Shown: in pieces, positions 8,279 to 16,699 of the stretch
Position numbering within the stretch: the stretch's first letter is position 1
Layout: each line of letters starts with the position of its first letter
Origin: Streptomyces sp. MspMP-M5
Lineage (GTDB): Bacteria > Actinomycetota > Actinomycetes > Streptomycetales > Streptomycetaceae
Direction: 5' to 3'
Length of the DNA stretch: 64,000 nucleotides
NCBI RefSeq assembly: GCF_000373585.1
Contig: NZ_KB891853.1
Coordinates: forward strand, 160,812 to 224,811
Notes under the pieces: generated by a model
What the model saw: only the letters and a program-made list of their open reading frames with translations
The model's database searches: none
Told to the model about the DNA's origin: nothing
Made by a program: the position numbers and the translations under genes

Positions 8279-8446
8279 AGGGGTGTCAAGGGTGTATAAG
8301 AGTCGCTGTCAGGTCCGTTACCGGACCGACATCTGACGGGCCGGGACCCGCGCCGGCGCATGGGCATCCCGTCCGTGCCACGATGTGAGCCGCTACGTAC
8401 GGAGGAGCCGGTGACGGCAGCACGACAGGCATCGGAGAGGCGGGTC

Positions 8447-9205
8447 ATGGACACCGAGGCGGGCAGCGCCGAGAACGGCGGCGGCGCACGGACCGCCCGG
8501 GTGCCCAAGTACTACCGGCTCAAGCGGCATTTGCTGGAGATCACCGAGACCCTGCCGCCGGGCACCCCGGTGCCGCCCGAGCGCACCCTCGCCGCGGAGT
8601 TCGACACCTCCCGCACCACGGTGCGCCAGGCCCTCCAGGAACTGGTCGTCGAGGGCCGCCTGGAGCGCATCCAGGGCAAGGGCACCTTCGTCGCCAAGCC
8701 CAAGGTCTCCCAGGCGCTGCAACTGACCTCCTACACGGAGGACATGCGGGCCCAGGGCCTGGAGCCGACCTCCCAGCTGCTGGACATCGGCTACGTCACC
8801 GCCGACGACCGGCTGGCCGGGCTGCTGGACATCGCCGCCGGCGGCCGGGTGCTGCGCATCGAGCGGCTGCGGCTGGCCAGCGGCGAGCCGATGGCGATCG
8901 AGACCACCCATCTGTCGGCCCGGCGGTTCCCCGCGCTCCGCCGCAACCTCGTCAAGTACACGTCCCTGTACACCGCGCTGGCCGAGGTCTACGACGTGCG
9001 GCTGGCCGAGGCCGAGGAGACCATCGAGACCTCGCTGGCCACCCCGCGCGAGGCCGGTCTGCTGGGCACCGACGTCGGGCTGCCGATGCTGATGCTCTCC
9101 CGGCACTCCCTGGACGCCCAGGGACGGCCGGTGGAGTGGGTGCGCTCGGTCTACCGCGGCGACCGCTACAAGTTCGTCGCCCGCCTCCAGCGACCGGCGG
9201 ACTGA
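8447..9205 (+). CDS. dasR: GntR/HutC-family regulator DasR
   Basis: This 252-residue regulator represses chitin and N-acetylglucosamine genes and is released by glucosamine-6-phosphate. The winged helix includes [22 protein letters not shown] and the wing [14 protein letters not shown]. The C-terminal UTRA effector domain contains [23 protein letters not shown] 8447 is chosen because GGAGAGG lies 6 bp upstream and the length then matches known DasR proteins (about 254 residues). A GTG at 8411, also with GGAGGA before it, would add 12 residues and is a fair alternative. Divergent from dasA. Confidence 0.95.
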   Translation: MDTEAGSAENGGGARTARVPKYYRLKRHLLEITETLPPGTPVPPERTLAAEFDTSRTTVRQALQELVVEGRLERIQGKGTFVAKPKVSQALQLTSYTEDMRAQGLEPTSQLLDIGYVTADDRLAGLLDIAAGGRVLRIERLRLASGEPMAIETTHLSARRFPALRRNLVKYTSLYTALAEVYDVRLAEAEETIETSLATPREAGLLGTDVGLPMLMLSRHSLDAQGRPVEWVRSVYRGDRYKFVARLQRPAD

Positions 9206-9402
9206 GCCGCCCGCGCCCTCCCACCGGGCCCGTCCGGGCGCCGGGCCGGCCCAACTCCCCCACGGCAGAGGTGTCGTACCGACGGCAACGGTGTCGTACC
9301 GATATGCGGACGGCTAGTGACGCGTGCCACGGCCCTGGCTTAGATTTCCAGCCGATCACCCACCGGAATTCACCGAGTTCACCAGGGACGGGAGCCACGG
9401 TC
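9206..9402. promoter_or_regulatory. Upstream region of the symporter operon with 12-bp direct repeats
   Basis: GTGTCGTACCGA occurs at 9271-9282 and 9291-9302, exactly 20 bp apart and so on one face of the helix. This suggests binding sites for a regulator before the DUF3311/symporter pair. No gene is visible in the stretch. Confidence 0.5.
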
Positions 9403-9663
9403 ATGGCCGAGAACGCCGCACCACCGGACCGCAGACCGGTCGTCACCCCCACACGCGTGGTGGCCGGATTGTGTCTGCTCGCTCCGTTCGTCGCGATGCT
9501 GTGGGTGAGTTCGTACGCGCGGATCGAGCCGACGCTGATCGGGGTCCCGTTCTTCTACTGGTACCAGATGGCGTGGGTGCTGATCTCGACGGCGCTGACG
9601 TCCCTGGCCTACCGGCTCGTCCGGCGTGAGCAGCGCGCCCGCAAGGGCGGTGCGGCCCGATGA
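9403..9663 (+). CDS. DUF3311 small membrane protein
   Basis: This 86-residue protein has two predicted membrane helices (VVAGLCLLAPFVAMLWVSSYA and a second around FFYWYQMAWVLISTALTSLAY), with the charged end RRREQRARK-like on the cytoplasmic side. DUF3311 proteins are regularly found immediately before sodium:solute symporters, and this one overlaps the symporter by four bases (ATGA at 9660). It is likely an accessory subunit. A purine-rich GGGACGGGAG lies upstream of ATG 9403. Confidence 0.88.
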   Translation: MAENAAPPDRRPVVTPTRVVAGLCLLAPFVAMLWVSSYARIEPTLIGVPFFYWYQMAWVLISTALTSLAYRLVRREQRARKGGAAR

Positions 9664-11324
9664 CGACCTCCGTCACGACCCTCGCCGCCGCCTCCCGGGG
9701 CGTCAACGGCGTGACCCTCGCCGTCTTCGTCTTCTTCTTCCTCGCCGTCACGGTCATGGGCTTCCTGGCCGCGCGCTGGCGCCGCGCCGAGCAGTCCGCC
9801 AACCTCGACGAATGGGGCCTGGGCGGGCGCAGCTTCGGCACCTGGGTCACGTGGTTCCTGCTCGGCGGCGACCTCTACACCGCCTACACGTTCGTGGCGG
9901 TGCCGGCGGCGATCTACACGGCGGGCGCGTCCGGCTTCTTCGCCGTCCCGTACACCATCCTGGTCTACCCGCTGATCTTCACCTTCCTGCCCCGGCTGTG
10001 GTCGGTCTCGCACCGGCACGGGTACGTCACCACCTCCGACTTCGTCCGCGGCCGCTTCGGCTCCAAGGGCCTGTCGCTGGCGGTGGCGCTCACCGGGCTG
10101 CTCGCCACGATGCCGTACATCGCGCTCCAACTCGTCGGCATCCAGGCCGTCCTGGACGTCATGGGCGTCGGCGGCGGCGAGCACGCCAACTGGTTCGTCA
10201 AGGACCTGCCGCTGCTGATCGCGTTCGCGGTGCTGGCCGCGTACACCTACTCCTCGGGGCTGCGGGCGCCGGCGCTGATCGCGTTCGTCAAGGACGGGCT
10301 GATCTACCTCGTCATCGGGGTGGCGATCATCTACATCCCGATCAAGCTGGGCGGCTTCGGCGAGATCTTCCACACGGCCGGCAAGGCCCTGGCCCAGCAC
10401 GGGCCGACCGGCAAACCGCGCGGCGAACTGACCAGCGGCCCCAACGCCCAGTGGGCGTACGCCACGCTGGCGCTCGGCTCGGCGCTGGCGCTGTTCATGT
10501 ACCCGCACTCGATCACCGCGACGCTCTCCTCGCGCAGCCGCAACGTCATCCGCCGCAACACCACCATCCTCCCGCTCTATTCCCTGATGCTGGGCTTCCT
10601 CGCGCTGCTCGGCTTCATGGCGCTCAAGGCCGGGACGGACACCCGGGGCAACGCACAGCTGGCGATCCCGCAGCTCTTCGCGGACATGTTCCCCAGCTGG
10701 TTCGCAGGCGTGGCGTTCGCCGCGATCGGCATCGGCGCGCTGGTGCCGGCCGCGATCATGTCGATCGCCGCCGCCAACCTCTTCACCCGGAACGTCTACA
10801 AGGACTTCCTCAAGCCGGGCGCCACGCCCGAGCAGGAGCACAAGGTCGCCAAGCTGGTCTCCCTCCTGGTCAAGGTCGGGGCGCTGGCCTTCGTCCTCAC
10901 CATGGACAAGACCGTCGCCATCAACTTCCAGCTGCTGGGCGGCATCTGGATCCTGCAGACCATGCCGGCACTGGTCGGCGGCCTCTTCACCCGCTGGTTC
11001 CACCGCTGGGCGCTGCTGGCCGGCTGGGCGCTCGGCATGGTCTACGGCACCCTCGCGGCATACGGGGTGGCCAGCCCGACCCAGAAGCACTTCGGCGGCT
11101 CCAGCGCGGAGATCCCCGGCATCGGCCAGATCGGCTACATCGGCCTCACCGCCTTCGTCCTGAACGTCGTGGTGACGGTCGTCCTGACGCTCGTCCTGAA
11201 GGCCCTCAAGGCCCCCGAGGGCACCGACGAGACCTCCCCCGACGACTACACCGCCGACCTCGGCGACAAGGGCGTCACCGCCGACCTGCCCCCGGCGACG
11301 GCGGGGGCACCGGCGGGGCACTGA
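9660..11324 (+). CDS. Sodium:solute symporter family protein (monocarboxylate-type)
   Basis: This 554-residue transporter of the SSF family has about 13 membrane helices. Family features include the early EWGLGGRSFGTWVTWFLLGGDLYTAYTF segment region (TM1-TM2) and the long helical core. The pairing with a DUF3311 protein resembles monocarboxylate (pyruvate, lactate, acetate) permeases of the MctP/MctC group, but the substrate cannot be fixed from sequence. Translation is coupled to the upstream gene by ATGA. The C-terminus is acidic and cytoplasmic. Confidence 0.9.
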   Translation: MTTSVTTLAAASRGVNGVTLAVFVFFFLAVTVMGFLAARWRRAEQSANLDEWGLGGRSFGTWVTWFLLGGDLYTAYTFVAVPAAIYTAGASGFFAVPYTILVYPLIFTFLPRLWSVSHRHGYVTTSDFVRGRFGSKGLSLAVALTGLLATMPYIALQLVGIQAVLDVMGVGGGEHANWFVKDLPLLIAFAVLAAYTYSSGLRAPALIAFVKDGLIYLVIGVAIIYIPIKLGGFGEIFHTAGKALAQHGPTGKPRGELTSGPNAQWAYATLALGSALALFMYPHSITATLSSRSRNVIRRNTTILPLYSLMLGFLALLGFMALKAGTDTRGNAQLAIPQLFADMFPSWFAGVAFAAIGIGALVPAAIMSIAAANLFTRNVYKDFLKPGATPEQEHKVAKLVSLLVKVGALAFVLTMDKTVAINFQLLGGIWILQTMPALVGGLFTRWFHRWALLAGWALGMVYGTLAAYGVASPTQKHFGGSSAEIPGIGQIGYIGLTAFVLNVVVTVVLTLVLKALKAPEGTDETSPDDYTADLGDKGVTADLPPATAGAPAGH

Positions 11325-11991
11325 CGCTCCACCGCCCACGAACAGGGCCGCCGCACTCCCCTGCGGGACGCGGCGGCCCTGCGCTGTACGGGGACGCGCG
11401 CGGCCGGGGGGCGCAGTCCTTCAGCCGCCGGGTGTCGAACGCCATACCCACGGGAGACGGAAGGAAGAGCCGCTCGCCGAACGGCACGGTGCGGACCTCC
11501 GCGTACCGCGCGCCGCGCGGTCGACTGCGGACGATCGACTCCCGCGCCTCCCGGTCGACCAGGAGATAGACCGGGATACCGGTCGCCGCGTACACGGCGG
11601 GCTTCTCCTCTCGGGAGCACCGGTCGGTCTCCGGGTCGTACGCCGTGATCTCGGCCACCATCAACACCGGCTCCGGGTCCACCCATTCGCCCTGGCGGGC
11701 GAAGGCTTCGCCGGGGGCGAGCGCGCCGTCCGCCCGGACCCGATCGCTGCGGCACGGCTGCGCCTTGAGCCCCTGGGCCGGGTGGAGCCACAGCTCGGGA
11801 CGGTGCGCGAGAGCGCCGCGCGTCAGCCACTCGACGGCGATTCCGCGGTTTCCGTCCGTCCGGGCCTTGGGCCTCGTCCGCCCGTTGACGAACTCCAGCC
11901 ATGCGCCCTGCTCCTCGCGGGCGTGTATCCGGGCCGTCTCCTCGAATTGCTCGGTGGGTGTGCGCAGCGGCCGATCGGCGGGCGGGGGCAT
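11275..11991 (-). CDS. Uma2 family (DUF820) nuclease-like protein
   Basis: This 238-residue protein belongs to the Uma2/DUF820 family, common in Streptomyces and cyanobacteria, with a PD-(D/E)XK-like fold. The core can be read as DPEPVLMVAEITAYDPETD then EEKPAVYAATGIPVYLLVDRE, giving the D, E, K pattern. GGAGGTT before ATG 11991 supports the start. After FDTRRLKD the last 45 or so residues are Pro/Arg-rich and unlike the family. This tail crosses a strong terminator hairpin and overlaps the 3' end of the convergent symporter by 50 bp. The natural stop may have been lost by a frameshift. The function is unknown. Confidence 0.75.
   Translation of the reverse strand: MPPPADRPLRTPTEQFEETARIHAREEQGAWLEFVNGRTRPKARTDGNRGIAVEWLTRGALAHRPELWLHPAQGLKAQPCRSDRVRADGALAPGEAFARQGEWVDPEPVLMVAEITAYDPETDRCSREEKPAVYAATGIPVYLLVDREARESIVRSRPRGARYAEVRTVPFGERLFLPSPVGMAFDTRRLKDCAPRPRASPYSAGPPRPAGECGGPVRGRWSVSAPPVPPPSPGAGRR
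11343..11381. terminator. Bidirectional hairpin after the symporter gene
   Basis: CAGGGCCGCCGC and GCGGCGGCCCTG form a perfect 12-bp stem with a 15-nt loop, 19 bp after the symporter stop. It lies inside the extended tail of the opposing Uma2 frame. Confidence 0.75.
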
Positions 11992-12123
11992 GGAACCTCC
12001 TCCTTCCGGAGAGCGGGCGGATGGAACAACAGCCATCACCGACCATAACGACGGCCGCTGACAGTGGCGTTCGCGCTCAACACCGCGTCCGCACACGCCC
12101 GTTGCCCACGCCACACTGGTCCC

Positions 12124-12633
12124 ATGGACATCACGATCAGGCCCATACGCCAGGCGGAGTTCGCGACGGTCGGGGAGTTGGTGACGTAGGTGTATCTGGC
12201 CGACGGACTGCTGCGCGGCGGGGACGATCCGTACGCGGCGGTGCTGCGGAACGTGGCGCACCGGGCGGCGCACGCCGAGGTGCTGGTGGCCACGGACGGG
12301 GTGGACGGGACGGACGGGACGGTGCTGGGCGCGGTGACGTTCGCGGCGCACGGGAGTCCGTACGCGGAGCTGGCCGGGCCCGGGGAGGGCGAGTTCCGGA
12401 TGCTGGCGGTGCGTCCCGAGGGGCGCGGGCGCGGCATCGGGGAGGCGCTGGTGCGGGCCTGCCTGGACCGGGCGCGGGCGCTGGGGCTGCGGGGCATGGT
12501 GCTGTCGAGCCAGCGGCAGCTGCTGCCGGCGCACCGGCTGTACGGGCGGCTGGGGTTCGCGCGGGCGGCCGGGCGGGACTGGGAGCCGGTCCCCGGGCTC
12601 ACCCTGTGGGCGTTCGCCCGCGAGCTGGCCTGA
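12124..12633 (+). pseudogene. GNAT N-acetyltransferase interrupted by an in-frame TAG
   Basis: Starting at ATG 12124 the frame reads MDITIRPIRQAEFATVGELVT, then TAG at 12187-12189, then VYLADGLLRGGDDPYAAV and a complete GNAT domain to 12633. The acetyl-CoA motif is intact (MLAVRPEGRGRGIGEALV) and the ending GLTLWAFARELA is typical. The stop falls in the first helix, at a place where GNAT proteins of this type usually have TxxAY, and a CAG-to-TAG change would explain it. A GTG immediately after the stop (12190) could restart translation, giving 147 residues without the first strand. Either a recent nonsense mutation, a sequencing error or a truncated but working protein. Confidence 0.75.
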
Positions 12634-12770
12634 GGGGGGTTCGAAGAGCCAAGCCGTCCAGGGGCGTTGCGAGGTCCCGCCAGGGGCGCTGTGAGGGCCC
12701 TCCAGAGGCGTTCCGGGGGGCCTCCGGCAGGTCGGGGCCTCGCACATCTGTGGGAATGATATGAGGCGGC

Positions 12771-12813
12771 GACACAAGATGTGGGGGTGCACGCGGGGAG
12801 CGACACAAGATGT
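12771..12813. promoter_or_regulatory. Two NrdR-like boxes upstream of nrdA
   Basis: GACACAAGATGT occurs at 12771-12782 and 12802-12813, 31 bp apart or three helical turns. This is the pattern of paired NrdR boxes, and the second copy overlaps the probable -10 element. NrdR represses ribonucleotide reductase genes when ATP/dATP levels are high. A looser CACATCTGTG lies about 30 bp further upstream. Confidence 0.75.
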
Positions 12814-12828
12814 ATGCTCGTCCTCGCT

Positions 12829-12946
12829 GTCGCCGCAGGGGAATCCGGTGCGAATCCGGAACTGTCCCGCAACGGTGTGTGAGCGTGATCCACGGGCCGT
12901 CCCCACGTGCCCGGCGCCCCGCTCCCGAGTCCGAGGACCTGCCGAC
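12829..12946 (+). ncRNA. Cobalamin (adenosylcobalamin) riboswitch
   Basis: The conserved aptamer elements appear in order: GCAGGGGAATCCGGTGCGA, ATCCGGAACTGTCCCGCAAC (the B12 box core), GGTGTGTGAGCG, and the closing GAGTCCGAGGACCTGCC. GTCG at 12829-12832 pairs with CGAC at 12943-12946 to close P1. It lies 180 bp before nrdA. In Streptomyces a B12 riboswitch is known to switch off the class Ia nrdAB genes when coenzyme B12 is present, so the B12-dependent class II enzyme is used instead. Confidence 0.93.
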
Positions 12947-13126
12947 GGTACGCCCGCACCGCCATCGGTGCGGCGTCGATACGTCCGGGCCCCGAGGGGT
13001 GGGCCGACTGGACGCCGCGCGGCCGGCCCGCGCACCCCCGGTTCGCCGTGGGGTGCCCCCTTGCCCGCACGGCTCCCGTCGCGCCACCGCCCCTCCCGGC
13101 CCCCGCCGAGTGAGGGAGAGCATCAG

Positions 13127-15532
13127 GTGACCATCGCGCCAACGGAGCCCGCGTCAGACGCCGAGGTCGTGCAGCCCGTGGTGGCCACGCCTCCCGCGCA
13201 CGAGGACGGCCCGGGCGTCGCCCTGCTGCGCACGCTGACCGAGCTGACCGCGGACCTGACCGCGACCGACCCCGGCAAGGTGGCCGCCGCCGCGCTGCGC
13301 GGCCGGCACCCCGGGTCCGACGAGGCCGAACTGCGGTCGCTGGCCATCGAGGCCGCGGCCGGGCTGATCGGTGACGAGCCGCAGTACTCCCGGCTCGCGG
13401 CCCGCCTGCTCACCCTCGCCATCGCCGAGGAGGCCGCCGGGCAGGGCGCCACCTCCTTCTCCGCGTCGATCGCGGTCGGCCACCAGGAGGGCCTGATCGC
13501 GGACCGCACCGCCGAGTTCGCCGGCACGCACGCCGCGGAGCTGGACGCGCTGGTGGACGGGGCGCTGGCGGCCGGCGCCGACGACCGGTTCGGGTACTTC
13601 GGGCTGCGCACCCTGCACTCGCGCTATCTGCTGCGCCACCCCACCACCCGCAAGGTGATCGAGACGCCCCAGCACTTCCTGCTGCGGGTGGCCTGCGGTC
13701 TGGCCGAGGACGACTCCGCGCGGGCGCTCGCGGACGTCGCCGAGCTGTACCGGCTGACCAGCACGCTGTCCTACCTGCCGTCCTCCCCCACGCTCTTCAA
13801 CTCCGGCACCCGCCACCCGCAGATGTCCTCCTGCTATCTGCTGGACTCCCCGCTGGACGAGCTGGACTCCATCTACGGCCGCTACCACCAGGTGGCCCGG
13901 CTCTCCAAGCACGCCGGCGGCATCGGGCTGTCGTACTCCCGGATCCGCGCCCGCGGTTCGCTGATCCGCGGCACCAACGGGCACTCCAACGGCATCGTGC
14001 CGTTCCTGCGCACCCTGGACGCGTCGGTGGCGGCGGTCAACCAGGGTGGCCGTCGCAAGGGCGCGGCCTGCGTCTACCTGGAGACCTGGCACGCCGACAT
14101 CGAGGAGTTCCTGGAGCTGCGGGACAACACCGGCGAGGAGGCCCGCCGGACCCACAACCTCAACATCGCGCACTGGATCCCGGACGAGTTCATGCGCCGG
14201 GTGGAGGCGGACGCGGACTGGTCGCTGTTCTCCCCCTCGGACGTGCCCGAGCTGGTCGACCTGTGGGGCGCGGAGTTCGACGCCGCCTACCGGGCCGCGG
14301 AGGCCGCGGGCAAGGCCCTCAAGCAGGTGCCGGCGCGGGTGCTGTACTCCCGGATGATGCGCACCCTGGCGCAGACCGGCAACGGCTGGATGACGTTCAA
14401 GGACGCCGCCAACCGCACCGCCAACCAGACCGCCGAGCCCGGCCGGGTCGTGCACTCCTCCAACCTGTGCACGGAGATCCTGGAGGTCACCGACGACGGG
14501 GAGACCGCGGTCTGCAACCTGGGGTCGGTCAACCTGGCGGCGCACCTCGGTGCCGACGGCGCGATGGACTGGGAGAAGCTGGACGCCACCGTCCGCACCG
14601 CGGTGACCTTCCTCGACCGGGTCGTGGACATCAACTTCTACCCGACCGAGCAGGCAGCCGCCTCCAACTCCCGCTGGCGGCCGGTGGGTCTGGGCCTGAT
14701 GGGCCTGCAGGACGTCTTCTTCCGGCTGCGGCTGCCGTTCGACTCGGCCGAGGCCCGGGAGCTGTCGACGCGCATCTCCGAGCGGATCATGCTCGCCGCC
14801 TACGAGGCGTCCGCCGACCTCGCCGAGCGGCACGGCCCGCACGAGAACTGGTCCGCGACCCGCACGGCGCGCGGTGTGCTGCACCCCGACCACTACCCGA
14901 ACGCCGAACCGCGGTGGGCGGACCGCTGGGCGGCGCTGCGCACCCGTATCGCCACGACCGGTATGCGCAACTCCCTGTTGCTGGCCATCGCGCCGACGGC
15001 CACCATCGCCTCGATCGCCGGCGTCTACGAGTGCATCGAGCCGCAGGTCTCCAACCTCTTCAAGCGCGAGACGCTGTCCGGCGAGTTCCTTCAGGTCAAC
15101 GCGTACCTGATCGCGGAGCTCAAGGAGCTGGGCCTGTGGGACGCGCGGACCCGGGACGCGCTCCGCGAGGCCAACGGCTCCGTCCAGGAGCTGGCCTGGA
15201 TCCCCGAGGACGTGCGGCACCGCTACCGCACCGCCTGGGAGATCCCGCAGCGCGCCCTGATCGACATGGCCGCGGACCGCACGCCGTTCCTGGACCAGAG
15301 CCAGTCGCTCAACCTCTTCATGGCACAGCCGACCATCGGCAAGCTCAGCTCGATGTACGCCTACGCCTGGAAGCGCGGCATCAAGACCACCTACTACCTG
15401 CGCTCGCGGCCGGCGACCCGGATCGCCCAGTCCGCCCGCGCCGCGTCCGTTCCCGCGCAGCTTCCGGTGACCGATCCCGAGGCGGTCGCCTGCTCCCTGG
15501 AAAACCCCGAGTCCTGCGAGGCATGCCAGTAA
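13127..15532 (+). CDS. nrdA: Class Ia ribonucleotide reductase alpha subunit
   Basis: This 801-residue large subunit reduces ribonucleoside diphosphates to deoxyribonucleotides. The substrate-site cysteines and radical-site residues are present: MSSCYLLD, NLCTEI (with catalytic Cys and Glu), CNLGSVNL, and a C-terminal CEACQ pair that recharges the active site. GTG 13127 is preceded by GGGAGAG at 6-bp spacing; the open frame upstream is riboswitch sequence. The nrdA stop overlaps the nrdB start (TAATG). Controlled by the NrdR boxes and the B12 riboswitch upstream. Confidence 0.95.
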   Translation: MTIAPTEPASDAEVVQPVVATPPAHEDGPGVALLRTLTELTADLTATDPGKVAAAALRGRHPGSDEAELRSLAIEAAAGLIGDEPQYSRLAARLLTLAIAEEAAGQGATSFSASIAVGHQEGLIADRTAEFAGTHAAELDALVDGALAAGADDRFGYFGLRTLHSRYLLRHPTTRKVIETPQHFLLRVACGLAEDDSARALADVAELYRLTSTLSYLPSSPTLFNSGTRHPQMSSCYLLDSPLDELDSIYGRYHQVARLSKHAGGIGLSYSRIRARGSLIRGTNGHSNGIVPFLRTLDASVAAVNQGGRRKGAACVYLETWHADIEEFLELRDNTGEEARRTHNLNIAHWIPDEFMRRVEADADWSLFSPSDVPELVDLWGAEFDAAYRAAEAAGKALKQVPARVLYSRMMRTLAQTGNGWMTFKDAANRTANQTAEPGRVVHSSNLCTEILEVTDDGETAVCNLGSVNLAAHLGADGAMDWEKLDATVRTAVTFLDRVVDINFYPTEQAAASNSRWRPVGLGLMGLQDVFFRLRLPFDSAEARELSTRISERIMLAAYEASADLAERHGPHENWSATRTARGVLHPDHYPNAEPRWADRWAALRTRIATTGMRNSLLLAIAPTATIASIAGVYECIEPQVSNLFKRETLSGEFLQVNAYLIAELKELGLWDARTRDALREANGSVQELAWIPEDVRHRYRTAWEIPQRALIDMAADRTPFLDQSQSLNLFMAQPTIGKLSSMYAYAWKRGIKTTYYLRSRPATRIAQSARAASVPAQLPVTDPEAVACSLENPESCEACQ

Positions 15533-16593
15533 TGTCCCACCCCTCCCCCGAAAAGAACGCCGCGGCCGCGCACACCGCCACCACCGACGGCAAGAAGAAC
15601 CTCCTCGACCCGGGCTTCGAGCTGACCCTGCGTCCCATGCGGTACCCGGACTTCTACGACCGCTACCGCGACGCGATCAAGAACACCTGGACCGTGGAGG
15701 AGGTCGACCTCCACTCCGACGTGGCCGACCTCGCCAAGCTCTCCCCGGGCGAGCAGCACCTCATCGGCCGCCTGGTGGCGTTCTTCGCCACCGGCGACTC
15801 GATCGTCGCCAACAACCTGGTGCTGACGCTGTACAAGCACATCAACTCCCCCGAGGCGCGGCTCTACCTGAGCCGGCAGCTCTTCGAGGAGGCGGTGCAC
15901 GTCCAGTTCTATCTGACGCTGCTGGACACCTACCTCCCCGACCCGGACGACCGGGCCGCCGCCTTCGCGGCCGTGGAGAACATCCCGTCCATCAGGGAGA
16001 AGGCCGAGTTCTGCTTCACGTGGATGGACTCGGTGGACAAGCTGGACCGCCTGGAGTCCAAGGCCGACCGCCGCCGCTTCCTGCTCAACCTCATCTGCTT
16101 CGCGGCGTGCATCGAGGGCCTCTTCTTCTACGGCGCCTTCGCGTACGTCTACTGGTTCCGGTCGCGCGGCCTGCTGCACGGCCTGGCCACCGGCACCAAC
16201 TGGGTGTTCCGCGACGAGTCGATGCACATGGAGTTCGCCTTCTCCGTGGTGGACACCGTCCGCGAGGAGGAGCCCGACCTCTTCGACGACGCGCTCCAGC
16301 AGCAGGTCACCGACATGCTGAAGGAGGCGGTGGAGGCCGAGCTGCAGTTCGCCCGCGACCTGTGCGGTGACGGCCTGCCCGGCATGAACACCGAGTCGAT
16401 GCGCGAGTACCTCCAGTGCGTCGCCGACCAGCGGCTGCGCCGCCTGGGCTTCCCGCCCGTCTTCGGCTCGGAGAACCCGTTCTCCTTCATGGAGCTGCAG
16501 AACGTCCAGGAGCTGACCAACTTCTTCGAGCGGCGCGCCTCGGCCTACCAGGTCGCCGTCGAGGGCTCGGTCTCGTTCGACGACGACTTCTGA
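15532..16593 (+). CDS. nrdB: Class Ia ribonucleotide reductase beta subunit
   Basis: This 353-residue small subunit carries the di-iron/tyrosyl radical cofactor. Metal ligands can be read in LFEEAVHVQFY (Glu and His, with the Tyr at the radical position as in E. coli ETIHSRSY), and DESMHMEF near residue 230. The C-terminal tail, ending VSFDDDF, is the usual docking peptide for NrdA. The start at 15532 overlaps the nrdA stop by one base; an in-frame ATG at 15523 is possible. A 12-bp hairpin follows the gene. Confidence 0.95.
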   Translation: MSHPSPEKNAAAAHTATTDGKKNLLDPGFELTLRPMRYPDFYDRYRDAIKNTWTVEEVDLHSDVADLAKLSPGEQHLIGRLVAFFATGDSIVANNLVLTLYKHINSPEARLYLSRQLFEEAVHVQFYLTLLDTYLPDPDDRAAAFAAVENIPSIREKAEFCFTWMDSVDKLDRLESKADRRRFLLNLICFAACIEGLFFYGAFAYVYWFRSRGLLHGLATGTNWVFRDESMHMEFAFSVVDTVREEEPDLFDDALQQQVTDMLKEAVEAELQFARDLCGDGLPGMNTESMREYLQCVADQRLRRLGFPPVFGSENPFSFMELQNVQELTNFFERRASAYQVAVEGSVSFDDDF

Positions 16594-16616
16594 TCCCGGC
16601 CGCCGGACCTGCCGTT

Positions 16617-16660
16617 CCGGCCGCCCGCCGAATGTGAGCGTTCGATTAGCGGGCGGCCGG
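16617..16660 (+). terminator. Terminator hairpin after nrdB
   Basis: CCGGCCGCCCGC (16617-16628) pairs perfectly with 16649-16660 across a 20-nt loop. No U-tract follows. The loop contains a GTG (16634) that could be mistaken for the start of the next gene. Confidence 0.65.
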
Positions 16661-16699
16661 AGCGGCAACCGGAAGCCTGCCCACCACATCTACCCGGAT

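Larger units (their letters stand above)
12634..13126. promoter_or_regulatory. nrdA leader and promoter region
   Basis: This 493-bp gap holds two NrdR-like boxes, a likely -10 element TATGCT at 12813-12818, the cobalamin riboswitch (12829-12946) and a GC-rich expression platform. In the platform GCACCCC (13032-13038) pairs with GGGGTGC (13050-13056), a candidate terminator or ribosome-site sequester. No gene is visible. Confidence 0.7.

Noticed and set aside
9609..11339. 576-residue open frame opposite the symporter gene
   Set aside because: It is a shadow of a gene with clear membrane helices; its own sequence is repetitive and has no domain.
12740..12770. GGGAATGATATGAGG as a sigma-R promoter for nrdA
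   Set aside because: No GTT occurs at 18-19 bp spacing after GGGAAT; the NrdR boxes and TATGCT fit better.
16634..16699. GTG 16634 as start of the PBP gene
   Set aside because: It lies in the loop of the nrdB terminator and has no ribosome site; ATG 16700 begins just before the conserved YIDYPRLGRKG segment.
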